A DNA stretch of 64,000 nucleotides, from the NCBI GenBank assembly GCA_030522415.1, contig CM060112.1, forward strand, positions 14,662,727 through 14,726,726, read 5' to 3'. The position numbers were made by a program, and so were the translations under genes. Under the pieces are notes generated by a model. The model was not told where the DNA came from. It ran no database searches and was given only the letters and a program-made list of their open reading frames with translations. Positions 35,436 through 46,868 of the stretch are shown here, one piece after another. The stretch comes from Channallabes apus. Lineage: Eukaryota; Chordata; Actinopteri; Siluriformes; Clariidae. Position 1 is the stretch's first letter; every line of letters begins with the position of its first letter.

Positions 35436-36163
35436 TCACAGATGCTGCTCTAATGATATTAGCTGCGTTGTCCGTTGTGATGCACACAAGTCTTTCTTCC
35501 ACCAAGCCCCAAGCGGACATCGCTTCTTCCGCTGTGTGGGCATGTGGGGAAAACGAAGTTTGCCGTCAATAAAATTAACTGTCGAGCTCAAATACGGTTC
35601 CGCAGTTCTGCTTGACCATAAGTCGGTCGTGGCAGCAAAATATTCAAGGCTGAGAATTTCTCTTTCTACTTCTTTCCGGCATTTCGCATACAGCGAGGGC
35701 AGCGCAACATTGGAAAAATGGTTGCGTGAGGGAATGCTATATCTTATCAAGTGTTGTGATTATTTTTTTAAACCCCTCAATGCTCACGGTGGTTACTGGA
35801 CACATCCTTGGCTATATGGTACGTGATCGCCTCTGTTATTTCCCCGTGTCTTTGCGAGCTAGGCAGATATGGTATCACGTTGAACAATGTCCGATATTGT
35901 TGTCTGTGTTGTGGATGGCTGGGAATTTTTTGTTGTTGCTGTTTGTTCCTTCAGTCGTTGAAAGTCTTGATAGTGTACTTTGTGATGGCTTGATGAGGTT
36001 TGTTGTTGTTATCTTGGGATGTTTGGACGGAACAGGAGCAAAGTCTTGTACCTGACACATCACATTCCTCGAAACCGAAATAGTTCCAGACAACGGAGTA
36101 TGACCCCTTTTTAGGAACTAACGAGCGCACTTCTGCACCTTCCTCGCGTTGCTCCGCCATCAT
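35436..36163 (-). pseudogene. ZBED1-like hAT transposase, broken
   Basis: The gene starts at 36163 (MMAEQREEGAEVRSLVPKKG), runs into a decayed BED region (SVVWNYFGFEECD, then CSC instead of a clean Cys pair) and is frameshifted at about 35950. A second piece (35750-35436) contains LYAKCRKEVEREI and EYFAATTDLWSSRTAEPYLS, the conserved region around the first catalytic Asp of hAT transposases. The remaining RNase-H-like domain and the C-terminal dimerisation domain are not recognisable. Expected full length is about 600-700 aa, so most of the gene is lost. Confidence 0.7.
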
Positions 36164-36573
36164 ATGTATATTCTGACTGACTGTTATTGCTGCTATTGAC
36201 TTCTACTGCTTCAGAAAGCGCTTGCAATCTAGACCTCATGAGCACCAGTGATTAGTTAAATGGCGCTACTTTTAGATTAGCTTAAATTACACGGTGTGTA
36301 TAACAGTAGAATATTTCATTTAGTGATTGTTGTAGTTTTCAGCGAATGCAAATAACAGTACATTTGTGACTTTTAGCATTTTGCATTCCTACACTTTTTT
36401 TTTTTTTATAGTCCACTACAAAGTTAACTAGCAAATCTGTTCTAACGAAATTTACTGTGATTTTACTTATGCATATATCATTTTATCATACAAAATTACT
36501 TTATTTTAGCTGCTTATATCTTAACAACTGAATGTCAGTGTATTTTTTTTATACACACATATACAGTGTATAT

Positions 36574-36574
36574 A

Positions 36575-36634
<60 letters not shown>
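36574..36634. repeat. Compound GT/TA microsatellite
   Basis: A GT run passes directly into a TA run inside the outer hAT element. Confidence 0.95.
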
Positions 36635-36637
<3 letters not shown>

Positions 36638-36837
36638 ACTGTCAACTTGCCATCTGCAATTATTGTAAAAAAAAACAACAACAAATGTTGGTATGGTTTT
36701 ATATATAATTATAAGCCAAACATCAAATTAAAGAAGCGGTAAGCTTTTATCCGATTAATCGAAAAAGTAATAATAATAATAATAATAATAATAATCGCCC
36801 AACTAATCGATTATCAAAAATAATCGTTAGTTGCAGC

Positions 36838-37739
36838 TAGGGCTGGGCGATATGGCTGAAAACTGTATCACGATATCAGTGTTTCATATCGGTCGATATC
36901 GATAATTATTGATATTTTTTATGACCCATTTAAAATAAGGACCAGGAGAAGAATATATTACATTTAAACATTTTAATTTTAAACTTAACCTTCCTATGAT
37001 CATAGTCCCATCAGTCATTAAGACAGAAATGTCAACAACCATGGAAAAATCTAATAATTAAAATGTAAACATAAGTCTAAAGTCACAATGAACACTTAAC
37101 AATTATCTCTTAACATTTTAAGGTGCAAAATTTAAAGAAATGTAAGAAATGCTTAATAAAGTGTAATAAAATAGTGCAATGTGTTTATTATATCAGATGC
37201 CTTTAGAGAAAACTACAACAAAAATATATTGTTGTAATATTTTTGAGTTTGATGTTACTTCACTGGCGGGCCACCAGGGGGCAATACCGCGCTGTACTCT
37301 ATATGTGTCGTGTGCACTGAATGCAGTAAAAGAAGAATACCGTTTTTCTCCTGCCTGTTTCTTTTCCTCTCGTTGTCTCACACAAAAAGCAAGTAATATT
37401 ATAGATTGTTAGTTGTGCATAATGATGCAAACATAACAATTGTCATACCAAAGAATAAACTACACGCCAATGCTAAAGTTATTACTCGCCATAGCCGAAT
37501 TTTACCCGGCCATCTTGTCTCCGTTTATGCTTCCTGAATCGCGACCGTACTACTTCCGGGTCCTAAAGCCGGTCGCGGTGCGAGTGCGCATGACAGCAAC
37601 CAAACTAGCTTCGCGACCTCTGTTTTCTTCCGACAAAGAATAAAAAATATCGAACGTTCTATCGAACACATTTTTTTAATTGATATCGATCACGTGTCTA
37701 TCGCGAAACACATCGTTATCGTTTTATCGCCCAGGCCTA
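36838..37739. mobile_element. hAT element inserted in the end of another hAT
   Basis: The 902-bp element begins TAGGGCTGGGCGATATGGC and ends with the near-complement (minus strand TAGGCCTGGGCGATAAAACG). It is flanked by exact 8-bp duplications GTTGCAGC (36830-36837 and 37740-37747). The duplicated bases belong to the terminal repeat of the outer element. The interior shares TACTTCCGGGTCCTA and GCCGGTCGCGG with the 1079 element (about 1574-1601), so the two are related copies. No transposase frame is seen. Confidence 0.9.
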
Positions 37740-37751
37740 GTTGCAGCCCTA

Positions 37752-38612
37752 CACCAGAATCAAGCCGGAGATTCGATCATATTTTAATTGCACACATCCT
37801 TCTTTAGCGAATGTGATGACGGCCAAATTAACAAATCAGACGATCGTTAATGTTACATATTATTATTACTATTTTTTACCTAACTGTAGATGCTTCTTAT
37901 TTATACGGTCTTATTTATTTTTTAAGAATGGGTTTTATACTGTGTGGTGTGAGCATTCTGACCCGCAACATAACGATCCTAAAGCACTTGAAACTAATTC
38001 TAACCCTTAGGGGTCGACGGCATCGTCGTTGATGTCAATCACTTTGTATTTTCTTTGTGTGTGTTTCTGTGAATGAAATTATATTGTAGCAACATAGAAG
38101 AAAATATGTACACAAACAGTAGACGGTTTCAAAACATTCTTTCAAAACAGTTCAATGTCAAATAAATGTTTGTTATTAAATTAACGTTAAAAATAAAAAA
38201 CAGACGTATGTCAGATTATCGTCATGCATGGAGACCCGCCCCCGCACTTAGTTATGTAAATCGACTCTATTCTTTTTACCTCAGTGTCATTATAAAAGCC
38301 AAGTTTGTTCTCTACATTAATAAGGGGAAATGTATTAGCTACTATATTGTAGGTAAAGATTTTAAATGTACTCAAATTTAAGAAGAGTGCTGAATCACTG
38401 CAGGTCTTGAGAACGGCGTGCAGTGATACTGGAGGATGTAGACCGGCACAGGGCAGCTGAGTCCAGCCCGGCTCTCTGCTGAACAAGCGGATCACTAATG
38501 ACGGTTTTCCACTGTACCAGTGTTCTAGGTGTTTGTTACATAACTTCTCTGAATATGTTTTCTCTTCCTCCAGTCTGTCTTTGTGCGTCCTTAAACCATT
38601 ACTAGTAACTTG
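37752..38612. other. No gene recognised
   Basis: AT-rich DNA with short frames only; no termini or domains recognised. Confidence 0.5.
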
Positions 38613-38620
38613 GTTATGTG

Positions 38621-38827
38621 CAGTGTTGGGGGACGTTACTTTTTAAAGTAACTCATTACATTACAAAATTACTGTTATTAAAACGTAATCAGTTACATTA
38701 CAGCGTTACTTTCTGATAAAAGGAACTAGTTAGAGTACTCTTCCATTGCAGAAAATTAAAACTTCTTTGTGATTCCTCATGCATGGTGTTTTCGTGAAGA
38801 CTTTTGTAATTATTACACCTAACACTG
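38621..38827. mobile_element. Short hAT-type MITE with exact target duplication
   Basis: The 207-bp element begins CAGTGTTGGGGGACGTTACT and ends CCTAACACTG, with exact flanking duplications GTTATGTG (38613-38620 and 38828-38835). The interior is full of AAGTAAC/GTTACTTT and ATTACATTAC motifs, as in a very common fish repeat that begins CAGTGTTGGGGAAGTTACT. It is too short to encode protein. Confidence 0.9.
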
Positions 38828-38835
38828 GTTATGTG

Positions 38836-41129
38836 ACACGGCTTGTACCGTCTTTCACAGCCATGTGCTTGTGCTGAGCATTAGGTGTTGCGTGACGAAG
38901 GCAAAAAATCTGAATAAATAAATGGAGAGGTGTAACAGGCGCAAATCATGGACTGCACAACACGATTAAGCAGAGCCATGCTCCGTGGGCCGACCTTGAT
39001 TACGGATCACGATGGAGCGATGAAACTGATCTCATTGACTCTGAAAGAGGGTTCCTAACAGTCAGTCACAACGACCCACTCGGCATGAACATGAAGACAT
39101 GAACATCTGCATTTAGATCGATGGAGTAAAGGCAGTAAATAGGGTTGGAATCTGCATTTAGAAGCACATGCTTGTTGACATGTGACGCTCATGCGTTAGT
39201 GCCGTGTGTATAATACAGAACAGAATAGACGTGTCGGACATGATGGGAAATGTGATCAGAACATCAGTGAGAATAATTTGTCCAGATAGAGAGATATTTA
39301 TAACAGTGTTGCAGTGAATAAACCCCTCGTTACAGAGACGGTCAAAAAGACATTTAAAAGTCGTCTCAGTGTGTCCTGCAGAGACATAACCGATATAATC
39401 AGACGAGTCACGATTCTCTCAAGTGAGCGACGAGTACGTGTGTATGATCGAGACACCTGAATGTTTGAGTCCTGTAATGAACGAGTCTTTTGTTTATATA
39501 TGAATACACACTTGAGGAAAAGAAAAATAGTATGATGTCCACTAGTATATTATATTAATATAGTATTACTAGTATTATTATATAAAACGTATAGCATTAG
39601 CATAGTAGTATTAAAATATTTATTATTTATTTATTTTTTTCCCCGGAAGTGTGCATACATTTTTGCGTGTATATATACACACACGTTATCCACAATGAAA
39701 TGTTTCCATTCTGATGGGAGTGGAACTCTTTGTTTCTCATTAAATGGTTCAATGTGGATGTATATAATGTGCATCACACTACAGCTTTCGCACTCAGCAA
39801 GTCACACTTTAGACTTGCTGAGGAGATTTTAGACGATGTGTGTGTGAACACACTCTTCTCCATCACCAAATAACCAGTCGAGTATATCGTGTGAATAAAT
39901 GGTGCTCATCCGTACAGCTTCCGACTCTTGTAGACGCGTCATCATGGGACGGCGGAGACGTTTCGGTGACTCGTTGTGGTCCAGCACCGTGTGTTTATAA
40001 TGATAAGATCTGTTCACTACCACGTTCAGGTTTTATTGAACTTGGAAAAGGGCTGAATTCAGAGCATTTTTTATTTCTCAATATGTGGGTTATTATTATG
40101 ATAAATCCGTATTAATAAACAAAGTATCTCTAACAGATGTATTTTGCTGTATTTCCTGCAGACTAATTTCACTGTTAGTCTGCCTGGAAACAAGGCAGCT
40201 TGATTGGACTGTGCATTCAGATTTCATTAAAGCAGCATTGTAGTGATATTCCCCTGTAATCATCACATGCCTTTGTCGCTCTCTCTCTCTCTCTCTCTCT
40301 CTGAGGCTCAAATAAAGATTCCGGGCAAATAATACTGGAGCAACTTGACTGTTACGTATGTGCGCTTTGAACCTGATGATAAGAAACACTGTGATTTTAT
40401 TATTTCTTTTATCAGCAACTCTTCCAGCTTCAGAACACAATGTTCAGCTCTGCTGCTGATGTACGAACTCCTTTGGGTTTGCAACTACATCATTTACATA
40501 ACTTGCTCTTTTTTTTGTTTGTTTGTTTATTTTGTCCAGTTCATTTTAATAAATGTAATTACTTTTTATCTGCTTAAGTATTCAACGTTTTTTAGTCCGT
40601 GCACTTAACCCCGTTCTGAAGCCCCATGTATGTACGTGTTTCACATGGATGTGCTTTTATCTTCCAAGCATGCACTTGGCCTTCCTAACTAAGTCGAAGT
40701 ATTCATGAAATACAGACGAAGTACATCGTCACAGTGTTGAACAGCAGCAGCAGCCGAGCTCTCGGTTTCCTCCATTTGCACATTACTCATGTCAGGCGTT
40801 CGACAGTGATAAAAGGGGAAACTTGTGTTTGAAGTTACTCGCCGGCGTAGGTTAGTGTGTAATTTGCATCTCCCCCCCCCCTCCCGCCCCCGTGTAGGAT
40901 ATTTGCTGCAATCTTGCTTGTTTCGGTTTTTTTCCCTCTCTGCAATTAGAGCTGCTTTGGAGGAAAATAATGGCATTATGCGAAACTGATCCTGTCGTTG
41001 GTTTTGCAGCTCTAACAAAAGCAACTGGGATGCTGTTCGAAGCATTATATTATGGAGAAATATGCAAGGGACACACAGCAACCCAACGCAGACTAAATGC
41101 ACACACACTCCTGTTTATGTAATCCCTGG

Positions 41130-41164
<35 letters not shown>

Positions 41165-41984
41165 ACTTGGTTCTAAGCCAAGAGTTTGGATTGTACAAAT
41201 TATTCAAACAGACATATTCTCATAATCTCTCATTACATCTTTATAGTCACTGCTACAGTAGGAGCAATAAATGTGGAAATTAAAGAAATATTTCCTGAAT
41301 CGTTTCCCCGCATAACTCAGGAACTTGTGTCTCAAAAGAAATGAAACTCCGTCCCTCGCACCAAGCTCGAAACGGCGCTCGCCCTGAGCGCTGACGGATA
41401 TATAACTCTTTCCGTTTGGATCTGTCGGATGCAAGAGGATCTACACGGTATTGCATAAAGCGAGCTAACTCAATAAAACCCAGGCTTATTGCTCAAACGA
41501 TCCAAGCAGATTTTCATCACTTGTACACTGAAGAAACCTCACCTTAAGTAAAACGCTTAGTGACTCTGTAGCTCTTTAGCTGAATCTGCTCTTATGTTTT
41601 GAAGCTCAGCTTACCTTTAGGATTTAATGGTTAAAAACAAATAATTTAAACTAAGCAGTCTACATGTTACCAGTTTATAATTTTTATTGCAAATGCTCAA
41701 CACTTTAATGTCGTTTTATAAACGCCAAAAATTCTTTCTAAATTTCCAAAACCAGCATGGGGTCACAAACATGTTGTAGCCAGAACCACTTTATCCCGGC
41801 GTCAGCACTTATTATTTTTTTTTTATTAGTGTAATCCAGCTGTTCCAATAAATAAGACCTATTTGCGCAAGCACAAGGATAATTTTCATGGTGGTTACAG
41901 AGCACTGTGCTGAAGTAAAAATAATAATTATAATTATAACGTACTTAGTAATGAAGTCGACAACACTGCATGTCAGGTTATGAT
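38836..41984. other. No gene; possible conserved noncoding segments
   Basis: A CT repeat lies at about 40278-40302, a poly-C run near 40872 and a poly-T run at about 41133-41156. Two stretches (40130-40275 and 40925-41075) have balanced composition and look unlike the flanking repeats. They could be conserved noncoding elements, but the sequence alone cannot show that. Confidence 0.4.
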
Positions 41985-42600
41985 TTCCACCACAGTAGAC
42001 AAAGTGAATACACCCCTTACATTTCAGCATCCTCTTTATTATATGTTCTCAAAACACAATACTATAGAAATGAAAATTGGATATACTTCAGAGTAGTCGA
42101 TGTGCAGCTTGTATAACAGTACGAATTTACCGGCCTCTAACAGTAACTCCACATGCAGACTTTATTGTATGAACTGTGTCTAAAGTGCCAGTATGTTGTG
42201 TGAGCACCATTTGTTCTCTAGCACGGTTTTAATCCTCCATAGCTGCACATGATGATGGGATCCTCTTCCACTTCTCCATAATGATATCAGGGAGCCGCTG
42301 CATGTTACACATGGCGCTTCAGACCTGAACACTATTGAGCATCATCGAGCGGGAGGTGGTGGAGACGTACTCGGCCACTGACAAACTCATAAACATGATG
42401 AAGAGGACGTGTGACTTTGCACTGTTGAAGATGTACGGTACAGTTATCACTTATGGTTTGGCTATTTTGAGGACAGGAAATCTATACTGTTATACAAGCT
42501 GTACATCGACTACTCTAAAATATATCCAAGTTTCATTTCTATAGTATTGTCCTTTAAGAAGATGTACTAAAACGTTTTGTGAGTGGGTGTAAATAACATC
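41985..42600. mobile_element. Tc1-like deletion derivative with long inverted ends
   Basis: Inverted arms at 42058-42121 and 42485-42548 match at 60 of 64 bases. The outer flanks continue the symmetry weakly (GTGAATACACCCCTTAC at left, GTGGGTGTAAATAAC at right), as in a common fish Tc1 family. The interior minus strand retains a scrap of transposase C-terminus (DIIMEKWKRIP near 42270). The catalytic core is deleted. Confidence 0.75.
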
Positions 42601-45013
42601 TCAGACGTGTCTGTGGTTCGCTAACTATAGGTTGACAACAGCGGTGTGCTGTTATGGTTATGATGTTAAATTATTAAATACATCAGTGTATTAATAATCA
42701 AGTGTGTAAGTCGTACTCGAGAGCACAGAGCGTTCAGTACAAGTGCCCTGAGTTTTGGAGAATTTAAACAACTCAAAATCTCTACTGAACTTTATTGTGT
42801 AACTTGTGTTGTTGTTTGTTTAAATGGCATATCTCGTACAAAGTGCTACGCCTTTTTTCCTGCCAATATTCTCCGGTCCAGTGGGTGGTGGCCTTGCACC
42901 AAATTAAGCAATATCATACAAGAGGGAATGCTGTTGTACTGAATATCAGCATGGCTGTGATGTGGTTGTAGATCCATAGATTATGATTTATTTGTTTATT
43001 TAATCAGTTGTTTGTCTCCACCAACACAAGCAGTCTACCAGGAAGGTGACCAACAGTTAGTGTAATTAACAATTGCTAAAACGCCTGTAAAGTGATAAAT
43101 ATAGAGTACAATAACACTGGAGATGTTGAACTACATCAGCACTTATGGAAAGGTATAAATAAATCATTATTAATAAAACAGGAAGAAGCAACAATACTCA
43201 AAAAAAATTGTATTCAGCAAAGATGAACACACTCTATACTTTCTCCAGAAGCTGTGATTGTTATATTTGACAAATTTCCCTACAAAATATGAGATTATAT
43301 CTTAACTTCATGACACAGATTTCTACACTTTGATTTCACTTTGATAAAAATACAACAGAGCAAAAAAAAAAAAAAAAGTGTCATGAAATTAAAATGACTT
43401 GCCTTACCTTAATGACCTTTCCTTCAAGTAAGTATCGTCATTTGATTTGTACTTCATGAAAAATACTCTATTTATCCTCAACGTTGACCTGTTTATGTTC
43501 CACACCGCTGAGTTTTCATGGTTTTTATTCGTCAACGCCACCATATGTGCAGACGTACTGAGGAATCTAATTATTGTTTCTCTTCTCTCTCAACTTGTGC
43601 TTACATTGTCAAGGCAAAAAAAATAAAACAAACAAAGGCAATCTATATAGACATATGTGTACAGTATATATACGCATGTGGTGTGTCTGCATACATGTGA
43701 ATGTTTTTATATTATTACAGACCACCTCGAATTAAAGGGACGAGGACCCACCTTCCTGACTAGATTAAACAAGGCTGTTTGCAATAAGTCTGAACATACC
43801 TCGTAGTGGTACTAGTGTGATTATGAGGGGGGTGCGGGGTGGGATGGTGTAAGGAACTTGGTCATGATGGAGGCACATTTGAGCAGGTGGTGCTCCTTTA
43901 CGCGGGTTTGGCCGTGTGGAGGAGAAAGCATAAAGCAGCTGGGTGATAATGAACACTAAAGTACCCCTCCCTAATCCACACTTAATCTCTGTAACAATTC
44001 CTCAAATGTCAGGCGAAACCGAGGCCCGATGTTTTGAGGGGAGATGAGACGAGTAATCTCTATTACTTCTGGAGAGAGAGAGGGGGGCAATGAGGGGGAG
44101 GGTGTGGTGTGCTGTTTGCTTTATTAAGTTTAACATTTGAGGTGTTTATATAGTCGTACAGAAACATCACGCTCATATCCGATTGCGAGTCTCTTGGCCT
44201 AGTTTGCTGATTTTCTGATATCCGTATCTGTATCTCTTTAACCTGTTTATCTGCGTATCCGGCTGCTACCACTCACAATGCATTCTTGTCGAATTTAATC
44301 TATAACACTCGTAGCCTGTATGTTACATGTATCTAACTTTTGTGTTCAAAACTACTGCTAGGGGAAAAAAAGTGTTGTAATTTCCCTATTAATGATTTAA
44401 ACAGACGAAAAAATGAAATGAGAAATTTGTTTCATCATGTGTGGAGAAAAATAAACCATGTGATTGCTCAGAGGTGAAGCTGGAACTTTTCTGTAAGAGC
44501 GCACAGCATGTCATAGACTCTTGTAGAGATGTTAAAGGCCACGTTTTTGTCCTCGACACCTTACAGGTGAGACCGGTCGCCTTCGAACACGTTTGATTGA
44601 CAGCCGGAATGAAAAAACCCCGCCTCCCCGCGCGCGCCGGACGGCTGTGCATCCCGGAGCGGATCACGTGCTCTGCTTCGTGCGTTTTGATTTCTGATTA
44701 TTTTCCCAAACTTCAAAATAAATAGTTTCTATATATACTGTATACACACACACACACATTTTACTCCTGCTGGATTACGGGATCAACAGAAACAGTAACA
44801 CAAAGGCAGGTTGTAGATGTGATTAATAAATAAAGCTTATTAAAATGGAACTAATAAGTGAAATGAAGTTGATTGCAGTGGAGGCTTGTAGTGTAGGCAA
44901 AGTGACAACAGTGCAAATAGTATTAATTGTGCAAAGAACAGCAGGAAAGTGACATAGAAACTGAGTCCATGCGTAATGGCAAAATATATAATAGTGTGTA
45001 TATATTTTATTTA
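42601..45013. other. No gene recognised
   Basis: Short frames without known domains; a poly-A run near 43363-43377. A GC-rich patch near 44575-44660 (CCCGCCTCCCCGCGCGCGCC) is isolated and short. Confidence 0.5.
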
Positions 45014-45215
45014 GGGGCCAGGGGTAGCTCAGTGGTTAAGGCATTGGACTATGGTTCAGAAGATCCCAGGTTCAAACCCCACAACCACCAAGTTGCCACT
45101 GTTGGACCCTTGAGCGAGGCCCTTAACCCTCAACTGCTCAGATGTATAATGAGATAAAAAAAAAAATGTAAGTCGCTCTGGATAAGAGCGTCTGCCAAAT
45201 GCCTAAATGTAAATG
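45014..45215 (+). repeat. tRNA-derived SINE
   Basis: The head has an A box (GTAGCTCAGTGGTTAAGG) and a B box (AGGTTCAAACCCCAC) spaced as in a tRNA gene. It is followed by a body with TTGGACCCTTGAGCGAGGCC and a tail GTAAGTCGCTCTGGATAAG with GCGTCTGCCAAATGCC. It lacks a proper acceptor stem and anticodon arm, so it is a SINE rather than a functional tRNA. The simple-sequence block that follows begins at its 3' end. Confidence 0.85.
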
Positions 45216-45388
<173 letters not shown>

Positions 45389-45800
45389 CAAATTCAAAAT
45401 TCAAATTTTATTCGTCACATAGATGCAGTACGATATGCAGTGAAATGCTTACACGACCGCCAGTGACCTTAAAAAGAGAATTAAATCTTATAGTAAGAAA
45501 TAAATATGAATAAAGAAATACGATAGGAAAATTTTACCTTAACTAGAATAAAAATAGAAATAAAAGTATACTGTACATAAAATAGAAATAAAAATAGAAA
45601 TGTACTGTACAATAGAGACTTTCTTTTTTTTTTAATTGAAATAAATTTGGTGGAGGAAGTATGGTGTGCAAGTATGCATAGAAACGTGTCTTAAGGTGCC
45701 TTATTAAAGTGTCTTTGTGCAAGGGTCCAGAATGTAAACATAAACATGAGTTCCGATATAAGTGTAGATGTGCATGAAAGTGTCCATAGTGTCACTAGTG
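45389..45800 (-). repeat. Probable LINE 3' end fragment
   Basis: On the minus strand the segment ends in AATAAAATTTGAATTTTGAA followed by TTTGA, preceded by GCATTTCACTGCATATCG. This looks like the 3' UTR and repeated tail of a fish non-LTR element (L2 or Rex1 type). No coding part is present. Confidence 0.45.
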
Positions 45801-45959
45801 CCATATATACACTGTATATAATGTTATATATGTTCTTATGTTATATATAAATCATCACACAGTTTCCCTACAGACTAGACTTGTATTTAATTCGTTAGCA
45901 CCGCGTTTGTCAGTACTGTATCTCTTTCCGGTAATAAAAATGTCTGATTCCGATCTTGT

Positions 45960-46480
45960 TCGTTTCTAATCGGTGATGCAAGCAGCTCGCAACTTCGTGA
46001 GCGCACGCGCGCACTCCAGATCCAGTCCGGTTTTTGCTCTCACCGCCGCTTTTCCCCGGGAGGCTCGCGGTCTCTCACAGAGCGCGCGCTCGCTCGCAGG
46101 AGAGGACTCGCACGAGCCGCAGCTGCAGCCAGGCTTTGTGCAGCGCGTGAAATGTGATTTTATTTTATTTATTATTTATTTTGTTAGACGCGCGTTTCAT
46201 GTGAATGCACACAACACTTGAGGACGTCGAGGAAAAAAATAAACGCGCGCGAGCGACGCGCGCGGCAGGAGAGAGAGAGAGAGAGAGAGAGAACTCGCGC
46301 GCACAATAGGCGCCGCCGCTCAGTTGACCGGGAGACACTCGGTTCGAGGTAACAGTAACAGTAATGCGATGAAGATGGACAGCGGCGCTGCGGGATCCGA
46401 ACCTGGAGCTTTGGGCAGAGCGCGCGCTTTCTGTTAAACCCGGGAGTTTCCTGAGAACCGATGGAGTTTAGGAGGAGGAT
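45960..46480 (+). promoter_or_regulatory. CpG-island-like promoter and 5' leader
   Basis: This is the only large CpG-rich block in the window (GCGCACGCGCGCAC, AGAGCGCGCGCTCGCTCGC, GCGCGCGAGCGACGCGCGCG), with a GA repeat at about 46270-46291. It lies 0.4-0.9 kb upstream of the long coding exon, so I infer the promoter and first noncoding exon of that gene. No TATA box stands out. Confidence 0.6.
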
Positions 46481-46868
46481 GATGATGATGATGATCTTCT
46501 GGCTCGTTAACCGATGATGTCTTGTGGATCTGCTGCTGTAGACTCACCGTCACTCCACAGAGTCAAACATCCGGTTTAGCTGACACGAATTCACTCGGAT
46601 TTTATTCACTTCATTGCTTATTGTTGTTATTATTATTATTATTATTATTATTGTTGTTATTATTATTATTAAGGCTCCAAGCACAAAAAACTTTACTGTA
46701 ATTATCATTATTCATAATAATGATAATATAATTATTATAAGTTGCTCTCGCTTGACCTGTGATCATTATCATCTCCCTTCACTGGTACCGTGTTCTTAAT
46801 CTACATAACCAAAACACACACACACACACACACATCTATATATATAATATTTTTTTTTAATCCGAAGA

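Larger units (their letters stand above)
34931..37751 (-). mobile_element. Decayed hAT element (outer), interrupted by another hAT
   Basis: The left edge begins TAGGGCGTGCATCACGATTA. The right edge on the minus strand reads TAGGGCTGCAACTAACGATT once the inner element is removed. Both ends have an ATT/AAT microsatellite in the subterminal region (34996-35020 and 36768-36794), and both share ACGATTATTTT. Between them lie minus-strand fragments of a ZBED1-like hAT transposase. The flanking 8-mers do not match, so one edge may be rearranged. Confidence 0.6.

Noticed and set aside
34931..37751. 8-bp target duplication for the outer hAT
   Set aside because: The flanks CCTGACAG and CACCAGAA do not match, so I do not claim a duplication for that layer.
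40689..41108. 139-codon minus-strand frame
   Set aside because: No recognisable domain; crosses a poly-C run and a possible noncoding conserved stretch.
45018..45085. Possible tRNA gene
   Set aside because: A and B boxes are present but acceptor and anticodon arms do not fold, and the SINE body follows directly.
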